Of a stretch of 64,000 nt of DNA, positions 41,866 through 50,114 are shown one piece after another. This DNA is from Selenomonas sp. (GTDB lineage Bacteria > Bacillota_C > Negativicutes > Selenomonadales > Selenomonadaceae). The notes under the pieces are model-generated. The model did no database searches. It was not told where the DNA came from and worked only from the letters and a program-made list of their open reading frames with translations. Position 1 is the stretch's first letter; each line of letters begins with the position of its first letter. The translations under genes and the position numbers were made by a program. Location of the stretch: positions 1 through 64,000 of the forward strand of contig NZ_JAILKR010000129.1 of NCBI RefSeq assembly GCF_024693525.1, in the 5' to 3' direction.

Positions 41866-42885
41866 ATGAAAAAGACGTTGCAGGAGATCGCAGAGTTTGT
41901 CGGCGGTCGTATTGTGGGTGATGCATCTGTAGAGATTCATGGCTTGGATAACATTGAAGGTGCGGGAAAAAACGATTTGACCTTTGCGGTCGATCCGCAT
42001 ATCGAAGAGGCGAAAAGCTGCCAGGCGGCAGCCGTTATGCTGCCGGAGGGAATTGAGGATTTCCCGAAAACAGCGTTGTATGTAGAGGAGCCGCGGGCAG
42101 CCTTTGCAAAACTACTGGAGCTCTTTACGCCGAAACTTCAGTTTGAGGCTGGTGTGAGTGAAAAGGCACATATCGGCAAAGATGTAAAAATCGGCAAAGA
42201 TGTCGTAATCATGCCCTTTGCAGTGGTTGATGACCATGCCGTTATCGGCGACCGCGTAACGCTGTATCCCCACACCTATATTGGCCAGTATGCTGAGGTT
42301 GAAGAAGACAGTGTCATTTATTCTAGTGCTACGGTTCGTGAGCATTGCCATGTCGGCAAGCGCTGTGTCGTACACAGCTCGGCGGTAATCGGTTCGGATG
42401 GCTTCGGCTTTACTACGAAAGACGGGGTCCATACGAAGGTGCCCCAGGTGGGCAATGTCATCCTGGAAGATGACGTGGAAATCGGTGCTCATGATGGCAT
42501 CGACCGCGCCGCTATGGGATCGACGGTTATCGGCAAGGGAACGAAAATCGACAATCTCGTTCATATCGGCCACAACTGCAAAATCGGTCCGAACTGCCTG
42601 ATCGTTGCCCAGACAGGTATCTCCGGGTCCACGACCGTTGGTCATAACGTTACCTTCGGCGGCCAGGTGGGAACGGTGGGGCACATCAATATTGGTGCCA
42701 ATTCGGTTTATGCAGCCCGTTCGGGTATTATCAGCAATATGCCGGAAGGTGTATTCTGCGCCGGTTTCCCGGTTCAGTCCCATACAGAATGGCTGCGCAT
42801 GCAGGCGGCTATGAAGCATCTGCCGGAAATGCACAAGAAGCTCAAACAGTTGGAAAAGAAACTGGCAAAGTACGAAAAAGAGTAA
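41866..42885 (+). CDS. lpxD: UDP-3-O-acylglucosamine N-acyltransferase
   Basis: The 339-aa enzyme adds the second (N-linked) acyl chain in lipid A synthesis. An N-terminal uridine-binding domain (about 1-100) precedes a left-handed beta helix of hexapeptide repeats ([13 protein letters not shown] and following) and a C-terminal helical trimer lid. The catalytic His is in [10 protein letters not shown]. Length fits the family (E. coli 341). It is the last gene of the ompH operon and is followed by a terminator. Confidence 0.96.
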   Translation: MKKTLQEIAEFVGGRIVGDASVEIHGLDNIEGAGKNDLTFAVDPHIEEAKSCQAAAVMLPEGIEDFPKTALYVEEPRAAFAKLLELFTPKLQFEAGVSEKAHIGKDVKIGKDVVIMPFAVVDDHAVIGDRVTLYPHTYIGQYAEVEEDSVIYSSATVREHCHVGKRCVVHSSAVIGSDGFGFTTKDGVHTKVPQVGNVILEDDVEIGAHDGIDRAAMGSTVIGKGTKIDNLVHIGHNCKIGPNCLIVAQTGISGSTTVGHNVTFGGQVGTVGHINIGANSVYAARSGIISNMPEGVFCAGFPVQSHTEWLRMQAAMKHLPEMHKKLKQLEKKLAKYEKE

Positions 42886-42897
42886 TTACTTAGCAGA

Positions 42898-42924
42898 GGC
42901 CTCCTCTTTTGAGGGGGTCTTTTT
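42898..42924 (+). terminator. lpxD terminator
   Basis: GGCCTCCTC / GAGGGGGTC (two wobbles), a TTTT loop, then TTTTT. Confidence 0.7.
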
Positions 42925-42963
42925 GCGAGAGGATGAAATCGTTAGGAAAAGGGAGGAAAAAGA

Positions 42964-43833
42964 ATGTTTTCCTACTATCTGATGAAAGCAATCAGTGCGA
43001 TTGCCTGCCTGCTGCCACGCACTATGTGTGAGGCATTGGGCCGGGGCCTGGGAAATTTTGCCTGGCTGATCCTGCCGGAACGGCGTAAACGGCTGGCACG
43101 GGAACAGATAAAGAAATGCCTGCAGGTTGATGAAAAAGAAGCACAGCGCATTGCCAAGGCCAGTGCGGTCCGCTTTGGGCCGATGCTGTTTGAGGTGCTT
43201 CGCTTCCCGCTGATCAAGAAGAACCCTCAGGACTACGTCCGTATCGAAGGCTTGGAAAAGCTCCGGCAGGGCATGGCTGAGGGGAAAGGGGCGATCATCG
43301 CAGCCGCGCACAGCGGCAATTGGGAACTTATGGGCGGAGCATTTGCTATGGCCGGCATCCCGCTGGTCGGGGTGGCTATGAAGCAGAAGTCCTCGGGAGC
43401 GGACCGCTTCATCAATGAGTATCGGACCATGATCGGTATGCATATCACCTACAAGACAGATGTGCGGGAAATGTTTGCCATGCTGAAAAAGGGCTGGGCA
43501 ATTGGCTTGATTATGGATCAGGATACCAACCGTCATGACGGGATTATCCTGGACTTTTTTAACCAGCCCACCAATTGCACGCCGGGAGCTGCTTCGATGG
43601 CCCGGTTCCAGAATGTGCCTATATTCACTTCCTTTATGCATCGGGAGGAAAATGGCCGGCATACATTGATTGTCGAGGGGCCCTTCCATGTCGAGAAAAC
43701 GAAGGATAAGCGCGAGGATATCCGCCGAACCTCCCAGCTCTTGACGAAAGCCATCGAAGACCATGTCCGGAAGTATCCAGAAGAATGGTTCTGGCTGCAC
43801 GACCGCTGGAAGTCCGTCCGCGAGGAATGGTAA
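42964..43833 (+). CDS. Lipid A late acyltransferase (LpxL/HtrB family), copy 1
   Basis: A 289-aa inner-membrane acyltransferase with an N-terminal anchor. The catalytic HX4D/E motif is HSGNWE (AAAHSGNWELMGGAF, near residue 116), and LIMDQDTNRHDGIILDFFNQ matches the family's second block. It adds a secondary acyl chain to Kdo2-lipid IVA. A paralogue lies at 55924-56838, so this organism probably adds two secondary acyls with separate enzymes; which is LpxL and which LpxM cannot be told. GGGAGG precedes ATG 42964. Confidence 0.9.
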   Translation: MFSYYLMKAISAIACLLPRTMCEALGRGLGNFAWLILPERRKRLAREQIKKCLQVDEKEAQRIAKASAVRFGPMLFEVLRFPLIKKNPQDYVRIEGLEKLRQGMAEGKGAIIAAAHSGNWELMGGAFAMAGIPLVGVAMKQKSSGADRFINEYRTMIGMHITYKTDVREMFAMLKKGWAIGLIMDQDTNRHDGIILDFFNQPTNCTPGAASMARFQNVPIFTSFMHREENGRHTLIVEGPFHVEKTKDKREDIRRTSQLLTKAIEDHVRKYPEEWFWLHDRWKSVREEW

Positions 43834-43836
43834 GCT

Positions 43837-43875
43837 GTTCGGCTACTTGCGCAACCGAACAATGTTGGGTAAAAT
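43837..43875 (+). promoter_or_regulatory. lpxC promoter with inverted repeat
   Basis: TTGCGC (43847), 17 bp, TAAAAT (43870-43875). GTTCGG (43837) and CCGAAC (43855-43860) form an inverted repeat over the -35, a possible operator. Confidence 0.55.
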
Positions 43876-43908
43876 AGAGAAAGGAATTTTTATTCGGGGG
43901 GAGTAGTT

Positions 43909-44739
43909 TTGCAGAAACAGATTACGATTGCGGCAGAGGTTTCCTATACCGGTATCGGATTGCATTCGGGTCGGGAGGTTCATATGGTGCTCAAACCAGC
44001 ACCGGTTGATACGGGAATCCTGTTCGTTCGCACCGATATTGCGGAACGGCCGTCAATCCATGCTGCAGCCTCAAATGTCACGTCGACGCTGCGCGCGACG
44101 ACAGTCGAGGAAAATGGCTATAAAGTATTCACAATCGAGCACTTGATGAGTGCCTTTCATGCGCAGGGCATTGATAACTGCGTGGTAGAAATGGATTCTG
44201 AGGAACCGCCGGTAGCGGATGGTTCCTCGTTGGCTTTTTTCGAATTGCTGGAGAAGGCTGGCCGTCAGGAACAGGAAAAGGAATGCCATGAGATCGTTAT
44301 CGATAAGGTTTACCGCATCGATGATGAGGAAAATAAACGGTTTGTCATGGTAGTTCCCTACGATGGCTTCCGGGTAAGCTTTACCTCGCTGAATCCCCAC
44401 AAGCTCATCGGGGTTCAGTATCAGAACTTCGAGATCACACCGAAGACTTATCATGAGGAGATTGCACCGGCCCGTACAATCGCTTATGAAAAAGAGATTG
44501 AAGCGCTTCGCAGTATGGGGCTGGGGCTGGGCGGTACGCTGGAAAGCGTTATCGTCTACAATGATGAAGGCTGGCTTAATCCGCTTCATTATGAAGACGA
44601 ATTGGTTCGTCATAAAATCCTGGATGTAATTGGCGATTTGCGCCTGGCAGGAAAAATCCGTGGTCATGTCATCGCGGTGGCTTCTGGTCATGCGCTTAAT
44701 ACGCAGCTGGCAAAAGTGATTGCTGGTGCATTGGGTTAA
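43909..44739 (+). CDS. lpxC: UDP-3-O-acyl-N-acetylglucosamine deacetylase
   Basis: The 276-aa zinc deacetylase catalyses the committed step of lipid A synthesis. Zinc ligands are visible: His in TIEHLMSAFHA and His/Asp in RHKILDVIGDL; the catalytic His is in SGHALN. The start is TTG 43909 (QKQITIAAEVSYTGIGLHSG). It lacks the C-terminal degradation tail of the 305-aa E. coli enzyme and is not fused to FabZ as in Bacteroidetes. Its own promoter precedes it; fabZ follows 38 bp on. Confidence 0.97.
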   Translation: MQKQITIAAEVSYTGIGLHSGREVHMVLKPAPVDTGILFVRTDIAERPSIHAAASNVTSTLRATTVEENGYKVFTIEHLMSAFHAQGIDNCVVEMDSEEPPVADGSSLAFFELLEKAGRQEQEKECHEIVIDKVYRIDDEENKRFVMVVPYDGFRVSFTSLNPHKLIGVQYQNFEITPKTYHEEIAPARTIAYEKEIEALRSMGLGLGGTLESVIVYNDEGWLNPLHYEDELVRHKILDVIGDLRLAGKIRGHVIAVASGHALNTQLAKVIAGALG

Positions 44740-44777
44740 TGTTGGATTGTGATTAATTAAAGGAAGAAGGAAAAAAC

Positions 44778-45218
44778 ATGGTTTTAGATATCAACGAAAT
44801 TCAGAAAATCCTGCCGCATCGTCCGCCGATGCTGTTGGTTGACCGCATCATTGAACTGGACCCGATGAAATCGGCAACGGGCATCAAGAACGTGACGATG
44901 ATGGAGCCGCAGTTCCGTGGTCATTTCCCGGATCATCCAATCATGCCTGGTGTTTTGATTCTTGAGGCTATGGCCCAGGTCGGCGGTGTCATGATGCTGT
45001 ATCCGGAAGAAAACCGTGGCAAGATTGCTCTGTTTGGCGGCATGGAGAATGTCAAGTTCAAACATCCGGTAGTGCCGGGAGACCAGCTGGTGACGAAGTC
45101 TCACCTGGTTCGTGTGCGTGGCGATTTTGGTATGCTTCACTGTGATGGTTATGTAGACGGTAAGCTTGCTGCTTCGGCTGATTTCAAATTTGCTATGAGA
45201 AAAAGCGAAAATCTTTGA
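44778..45218 (+). CDS. fabZ: 3-Hydroxyacyl-ACP dehydratase FabZ
   Basis: The 146-aa hot-dog-fold dehydratase acts on 3-hydroxyacyl-ACP in fatty acid elongation. The catalytic His and Glu lie in GHFPDHPIMPGVLILEAMAQ, and LPHRPPMLLVDRI is the usual start. FabZ competes with LpxA for 3-hydroxyacyl-ACP, so its linkage to lpxC and lpxA helps balance phospholipid and lipid A supply. It is co-transcribed with lpxC. Confidence 0.97.
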   Translation: MVLDINEIQKILPHRPPMLLVDRIIELDPMKSATGIKNVTMMEPQFRGHFPDHPIMPGVLILEAMAQVGGVMMLYPEENRGKIALFGGMENVKFKHPVVPGDQLVTKSHLVRVRGDFGMLHCDGYVDGKLAASADFKFAMRKSENL

Positions 45219-45416
45219 TTTTCAATGATTTTTACATGAGAGAAAGAGATAATCTTTGTTCAACTCGAAAAACGCCTAGATTTGCTGTCATATAAGATAC
45301 GAGAATTTGGAGTTTCTTGGGGAATATATAAATATAAGGACAGAGCAAAGAAACCTGCAGCCATATTCAGGGGTGAATGGCTGTCAGTTTAAGGATAGTT
45401 GAAGGAGTTGGAGCAG
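45219..45416 (+). other. Intergenic region before lpxA
   Basis: About 200 bp without a gene. CAGCCATATTCA-GGGG-TGAATGGCTG (45358-45383) can fold into a bulged hairpin shortly before the lpxA ribosome site. No clear terminator or well-spaced promoter is visible, so lpxA may be read through from fabZ or from a weak local promoter. Confidence 0.35.
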
Positions 45417-46232
45417 ATGACTACTGAGAAAAACAGTATTACCAATAATATACATGAGACTGCAGTTATCGCACCGGGGGCGAAGATTGCCGCGAACGTC
45501 ACGGTTGGTCCCTACTCGGTTATCGGTGAGAATGTCGAGATCGGCGAGGGTACGGTAATCGGGCCCCACGTCGTAATCCAGGGCTGGACGGAAATTGGCA
45601 GAGACTGCCATATTTTCCAGGGGGCATCGATTGGCGAAGAACCGCAGGATCTCAAATTCCGGGGTGAGAAGAGTTATACCGTAATCGGTGACCGGACCAC
45701 CATTCGTGAGGGAGCAACGGTTCACCGTGCTACCGGCGAAGGGGAGGAAACCCGTATTGGCAGTGACTGCCTGCTGATGGCACTGACTCATGTTGCCCAT
45801 AACTGCATCGTTGGCAATCACGTCATCATGTCGAATCTGGCAAGCCTGGCTGGTCATGTGGTCGTAGAGGACCGGGCGGTTGTCGGCGGCATGGCTGGTG
45901 TCCATCAGTTCGTCAAAATTGGCCGCAATGCTATGGTAGGCGGCATGTCGAAGCTTACGCAGGATGTCGTTCCGTTCACTATTGTCGATGGACGCCCGGC
46001 CAAGGTGGTAGGCCTCAACAGCGTCGGCATTTCCCGTGCCGGCATCAAATTGGATGCCCGCCGCAACATCAAGCAGGCATATAAGATTGTCTACCGTGCC
46101 GGCCTTACGCTGGAGCAGGCAATATCGGTAATCGAGCAGGAAGTAGATTCCTGCGATGAGGTCGATCATCTGCTGCGCTTCCTGCGCAATGCTGACCGTG
46201 GCATTTGCCGTGAGCGCCGTGATAATGACTGA
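45417..46232 (+). CDS. lpxA: UDP-N-acetylglucosamine acyltransferase
   Basis: The 271-aa enzyme performs the first acylation in lipid A synthesis. Left-handed beta-helix hexapeptides begin at HETAVIAPGAKIAANVTVGP. The catalytic His is in MALTHVAHNC, and the acyl-ruler region and C-terminal helices follow. I placed the start at ATG 45417 behind AAGGAG; an in-frame TTG 18 bp earlier overlaps that site. Slightly longer than E. coli LpxA (262). lpxI follows 25 bp on. Confidence 0.96.
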   Translation: MTTEKNSITNNIHETAVIAPGAKIAANVTVGPYSVIGENVEIGEGTVIGPHVVIQGWTEIGRDCHIFQGASIGEEPQDLKFRGEKSYTVIGDRTTIREGATVHRATGEGEETRIGSDCLLMALTHVAHNCIVGNHVIMSNLASLAGHVVVEDRAVVGGMAGVHQFVKIGRNAMVGGMSKLTQDVVPFTIVDGRPAKVVGLNSVGISRAGIKLDARRNIKQAYKIVYRAGLTLEQAISVIEQEVDSCDEVDHLLRFLRNADRGICRERRDND

Positions 46233-46257
46233 GATTTGATTGATTTGGAGGATTTCC

Positions 46258-47061
46258 ATGGAAAGAGTCGGACTGCTGGCCGGTATCGGTTTTTTGCCGG
46301 TGGAATGTGCCAAAGCAGCCAGAGCACAGGGGCATGAGGTGTATATCGTTTCCCTGCTTCCAGAGACGGAAGAATGCTTAAAGGAATATGCTACAGACTA
46401 TCAGGAGATCAGTGTCTTTAAGGTCGGTAAGATTCTCAAATACTTGAAGAAGAATAAGATTACCCAGGTGACCATGATTGGCAAGGTCACCAAGGAACTC
46501 TTGTATGCCCATAAGGCGATGCCGGATCTCAAGACTATGCAGATTCTCATGAGCCTCAAGGACCGTAAAGATGATACGGTTATGGAGGCCTTGGTGGCTG
46601 CTGTCGAGAGCACCGGGGCGAAGGTCGTCGATCAGACCGCGCTGATTCGGCCGTTGATGCCGGAGGCCGGTGTACTTACCCGGCGCAAACCGACAGAGGA
46701 TGAGAAGAAGGATATGAAGTTCGGTTTTCGGATGGCGAAGGAAATCGGCCGTATGGACGTAGGCCAGACGGTGGTGGTAAAGGGCTTGGCTGTCATGGCT
46801 TTGGAAGCCATTGAGGGCACCGATGCCTGCATCCGTCGTGGCGGCCAGCTGGCTAGAGGCGGCGCAGTGGTGGCCAAGGTGGCTAAGCCACAGCAGGATA
46901 AGCGCTTTGATGTGCCGGCGGTAGGCCTTACGACGCTTCGTACCATGGTGGAAGTCGGAGCTAAGGCTCTGGTTATCGAAGCTGGTGAAACCCTGTTGGT
47001 GGAAAAGGACAAGGTCCTGCAACTGGCTGATGAAAACGATATAACGATTGTAGCAATGTAA
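46258..47061 (+). CDS. lpxI: UDP-2,3-diacylglucosamine hydrolase LpxI
   Basis: The 267-aa DUF1009 protein cleaves UDP-2,3-diacylglucosamine to lipid X; LpxI replaces LpxH in many bacteria. Family features: RVGLLAGIGFLPVECAKAAR at the start, ITQVTMIGKVTKELLY, and the C-terminal active region QTVVVKGLAVMALEAIEGTD. It starts at ATG 46258 after GGAGGAT. No LpxH (calcineurin-like) gene occurs in the window, so this gene supplies the step between lpxA/lpxD and lpxB. It is followed by a terminator. Confidence 0.95.
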   Translation: MERVGLLAGIGFLPVECAKAARAQGHEVYIVSLLPETEECLKEYATDYQEISVFKVGKILKYLKKNKITQVTMIGKVTKELLYAHKAMPDLKTMQILMSLKDRKDDTVMEALVAAVESTGAKVVDQTALIRPLMPEAGVLTRRKPTEDEKKDMKFGFRMAKEIGRMDVGQTVVVKGLAVMALEAIEGTDACIRRGGQLARGGAVVAKVAKPQQDKRFDVPAVGLTTLRTMVEVGAKALVIEAGETLLVEKDKVLQLADENDITIVAM

Positions 47062-47067
47062 TTCGCA

Positions 47068-47107
47068 GACGCAGTGGATACGAAAAATGTGTCCATTTGC
47101 GTCTTTT
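47068..47107 (+). terminator. lpxI terminator
   Basis: GACGCA / TGCGTC outer stem with an inner GGA/TCC pair, then TTTTT. Confidence 0.7.
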
Positions 47108-47133
47108 TCATGTAAGAGGGGGTGTGGAGTGCT

Positions 47134-47162
47134 TTGCACTCTGCATCAACTTTATGTATAAT
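47134..47162 (+). promoter_or_regulatory. lpxB-msbA operon promoter
   Basis: TTGCAC, 17 bp, TATAAT, with the lpxB start about 40 bp downstream. Confidence 0.8.
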
Positions 47163-47203
47163 AAAGAGTGGACTATTATGTGAAATAGCAGGAGGTGTTC
47201 TGC

Positions 47204-48379
47204 ATGAAAATCATGTTTTCTGCCGGCGAAGTTTCCGGTGATGTACATGGAGAACAGCTGGCATCTTCTATCCTTAGGATGGACCCGTCCATTGAACTTA
47301 TCGGTTTTGGCGGTGCGCGGATGGAAGAAGCTGGCGTACGGCTTTATGAGAATTTTGCCGATTATAATGTAATGGGCGTGTGGGAAGTGATTAAGAACCT
47401 GCGGCGCCTTCTGAATCTATTGGATGGATTGACGGACTTCATGAAGCAGGAAAAGCCAGATCTTTTGGTGCTGATTGACTATCCGGATTTTAACTGGCGG
47501 CTGGCCAAGCGGGCCAAGAAGCTCGGAATCCCCGTGTTCTCGTATATCCCACCTTCGGCTTGGGCTTGGCGCAAGGGAAGGGCAAAGGAATGCACGAAAT
47601 GGGCCGACGAATTTGTGGCTATTTTCCCGCACGAGCTTCCCGTATATGAAAAGGCTGGGGCCAATATCTCCTTTGTGGGCAATCCGCTGGTAGACAAGGT
47701 GAAGGCCGAACTGCCGCGCGAGCAGGCCAGGAAACACTTCGGCATTCCGGAAGATAAGACCGCCATCCTGCTGATGCCTGGCAGCCGTAAACAGGAGATT
47801 GAATTATTGCTGCCTTCGATGCTGGTAGGGGCGAAAAAACTGCTGGAACAGAGGCCTGAGACGATGCTGCTGCTACCGGTGGCCGATGGAATCAATGAGG
47901 CGCGGATTCGCCAGCTGATAGCCGAAGCTGGCGTGCCGGTGACGCTCACCCATGAGATGCGTTATTCGCTGATGGGGGCGGCCGATGCTGCTGTGGCAAC
48001 TTCAGGGACGGTTATCATGGAGGCTGCCCTTATGGGCCTGCCCTGTGTGGTGCTCTATCGACTGTCGCCCCTTTCCTACGCCGTAGGAAAACTACTGGTT
48101 CATGTAGAGAATTTCAGCCTGCCGAACATTCTGCTCGGCGAGCAGTTTGAAAAGGAGCTGCTGCAGGACGCAGTGACTCCGGAGAATATTGCCGCGGAAC
48201 TCCTGCGCCTGTATCCAGGCGAGGAGAGCCGGGACGTTGTGGTGACCAAGCTTGCTGCCGCCTGTGAAAAACTGGGGGCACCGGGAGCTTCGGCGCGGGT
48301 AGCGGAAAAAATCCTGACGGCTGCCCGTCGTCTTTCGGAAAGTAAAGGATTATCGGGGGAAGAACATGAAGAATTATAA
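47204..48379 (+). CDS. lpxB: Lipid-A-disaccharide synthase
   Basis: The 391-aa GT19 glycosyltransferase joins lipid X to UDP-diacylglucosamine. MKIMFSAGEVSGDVHGEQLA, PDLLVLIDYPDFNWRLAKRA and YIPPSAWAWRKGRAK are characteristic; MLVGAKKLLEQ and TSGTVIMEAALMGLPCVVLYR mark the UDP-binding half. ATG 47204 follows GGAGGTG. Its end overlaps msbA by 14 bp, so the two are translationally coupled. Confidence 0.96.
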   Translation: MKIMFSAGEVSGDVHGEQLASSILRMDPSIELIGFGGARMEEAGVRLYENFADYNVMGVWEVIKNLRRLLNLLDGLTDFMKQEKPDLLVLIDYPDFNWRLAKRAKKLGIPVFSYIPPSAWAWRKGRAKECTKWADEFVAIFPHELPVYEKAGANISFVGNPLVDKVKAELPREQARKHFGIPEDKTAILLMPGSRKQEIELLLPSMLVGAKKLLEQRPETMLLLPVADGINEARIRQLIAEAGVPVTLTHEMRYSLMGAADAAVATSGTVIMEAALMGLPCVVLYRLSPLSYAVGKLLVHVENFSLPNILLGEQFEKELLQDAVTPENIAAELLRLYPGEESRDVVVTKLAAACEKLGAPGASARVAEKILTAARRLSESKGLSGEEHEEL

Positions 48380-50096
48380 GCGACTGCTTCAGTTTATGCG
48401 ACCGTATCTGAAGCAGCTGTTCCTGGCTATTATCTGCATTATTGTAGCGGCCGGATGCAACCTGTACCTGCCTTGGATTATCAAGGACATGATTGATAAA
48501 GTGTTAGCGGATAAAGATATGATGATGCTCAACATGATTTGTGTCGGCATCGTGGTGGTTTTCTTTATCCGTGGCATATTCTTTTACGGACAGTCCTATC
48601 TGGTATCGTACATTGGCCAAAAGGTAATCATCGATGTCCGTGAGGTTATGTTCCGCAAATTCCAGCGCATGCCGATGGCGTATTTTGATAAGCATCAGAC
48701 GGGTGAGACGATGAGTTACATCACCAATGATGTGGCGGCCATTCAGTCGGCATTGGTAGACCAGCTTATTGAGATGGTCACGGAAGGCTCGATTCTCATC
48801 GGCTCCCTGGTATTGATGGTTTACCTTGACTGGAAGCTTTCCCTGTTGACCTTGGTGGTCATTCCCTTGGTTGGACAGGCCATGAAAATCTTCGGCCGGA
48901 AAATCAAACGCAATGGTACGGTTATCCAGGAGCGCATGGCGGATATCACTTCCCTGCTGCAGGAGAGTATTTCGGCCATCCGCGTGGTGAAATCCTTCGT
49001 CCGGGAAAAATATGAGACTGACCGTTTTACCCATCAGAATCAGCTCAATTTCCAGGCGGCTATGAAAAATGTCCAGTTGACGAGCCTCCTCACACCGACT
49101 GTAGAATTTTTGGCGGCTATATCGGTCACCTTTATCGTGTGGTTTGGCGGCTATGAGGTTGTCAACGACGAAATGACTGCTGGTGCCCTGGTGGCGTTTT
49201 TGACGTATGCGGTCAATCTGGCCAACCCGGTCAAGCGCTTGTCCCGTGTATACGGCAACCTGCAGCGCGCCATGGCTGCGGTTGACCGCGTCTTTGCAGT
49301 CATTGATTTGGAAGAACCCATCAGCGATAAAGAAGGAGCAAAACCGTTGCCGGAGATTTCTGGTGCTGTTAAGCTCGATCACGTATCCTTTGAGTATAAG
49401 AAGGGGGTTCCGGCCCTGTCGGATGTCTCACTGGATGCTAAGCCAGGCCAGATGATTGCCTTCGTTGGGCCGAGTGGTGCAGGCAAGTCGACAATTGCCA
49501 ACCTGATTCCGCGCTTCTATGAGATTACAGACGGTTCGATTTCGATTGATGGAACGGATATCCGCGATGTTACGGTTTCGTCGCTGCGGGAACAGATTGG
49601 TATTGTTCCGCAGGAAACCCTGTTGTTCTCGACGACGGTAATGGAAAATATCCGTTATGGCCGTTTGGATGCTACGGATGAGGAGGTCATCGAGGCAGCC
49701 AAGGCGGCCAATGCCGATGAATTCATCCGCAACCTGCCCCAGGGCTATGAAACGAAAATCGGGGAGCGCGGGATGAACCTTTCGGGCGGGCAGCGTCAGC
49801 GCATGGCCATTGCCCGGGCAATCCTCAAGAATCCGCGTATCTTGATTCTTGATGAGGCGACGTCAGCTCTGGACACGGAAAGTGAGAAAATCGTTCAGGC
49901 TGCCCTCGATAAGCTTATGGTGGGGCGCACTTCCTTTGTCATTGCCCATCGCCTTTCGACGATTTTCAATGCCGACCAGATCTTTGTCATTGACAATGGT
50001 CATGTAAAAGAGCATGGTACACATGAAGAACTTTTGAAACTTGATGGCTTGTATAGCTATTTGTATAATATTCAATTCAACAAGAAGAACGTGTAA
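48366..50096 (+). CDS. msbA: MsbA-type lipid A flippase ABC exporter
   Basis: A 576-aa half transporter: six membrane helices in about 1-310, then an ATPase domain with Walker A GPSGAGKST (about 375), LSGGQRQRMAIARAIL and ILILDEATSALD. It flips core-lipid A across the inner membrane, consistent with its place between lpxB and the Kdo transferase/LpxK gene. A general multidrug exporter would look similar; context favours MsbA. Confidence 0.93.
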   Translation: MKNYKRLLQFMRPYLKQLFLAIICIIVAAGCNLYLPWIIKDMIDKVLADKDMMMLNMICVGIVVVFFIRGIFFYGQSYLVSYIGQKVIIDVREVMFRKFQRMPMAYFDKHQTGETMSYITNDVAAIQSALVDQLIEMVTEGSILIGSLVLMVYLDWKLSLLTLVVIPLVGQAMKIFGRKIKRNGTVIQERMADITSLLQESISAIRVVKSFVREKYETDRFTHQNQLNFQAAMKNVQLTSLLTPTVEFLAAISVTFIVWFGGYEVVNDEMTAGALVAFLTYAVNLANPVKRLSRVYGNLQRAMAAVDRVFAVIDLEEPISDKEGAKPLPEISGAVKLDHVSFEYKKGVPALSDVSLDAKPGQMIAFVGPSGAGKSTIANLIPRFYEITDGSISIDGTDIRDVTVSSLREQIGIVPQETLLFSTTVMENIRYGRLDATDEEVIEAAKAANADEFIRNLPQGYETKIGERGMNLSGGQRQRMAIARAILKNPRILILDEATSALDTESEKIVQAALDKLMVGRTSFVIAHRLSTIFNADQIFVIDNGHVKEHGTHEELLKLDGLYSYLYNIQFNKKNV

Positions 50097-50114
50097 GAAG
50101 GGAAAGATAGAGAT

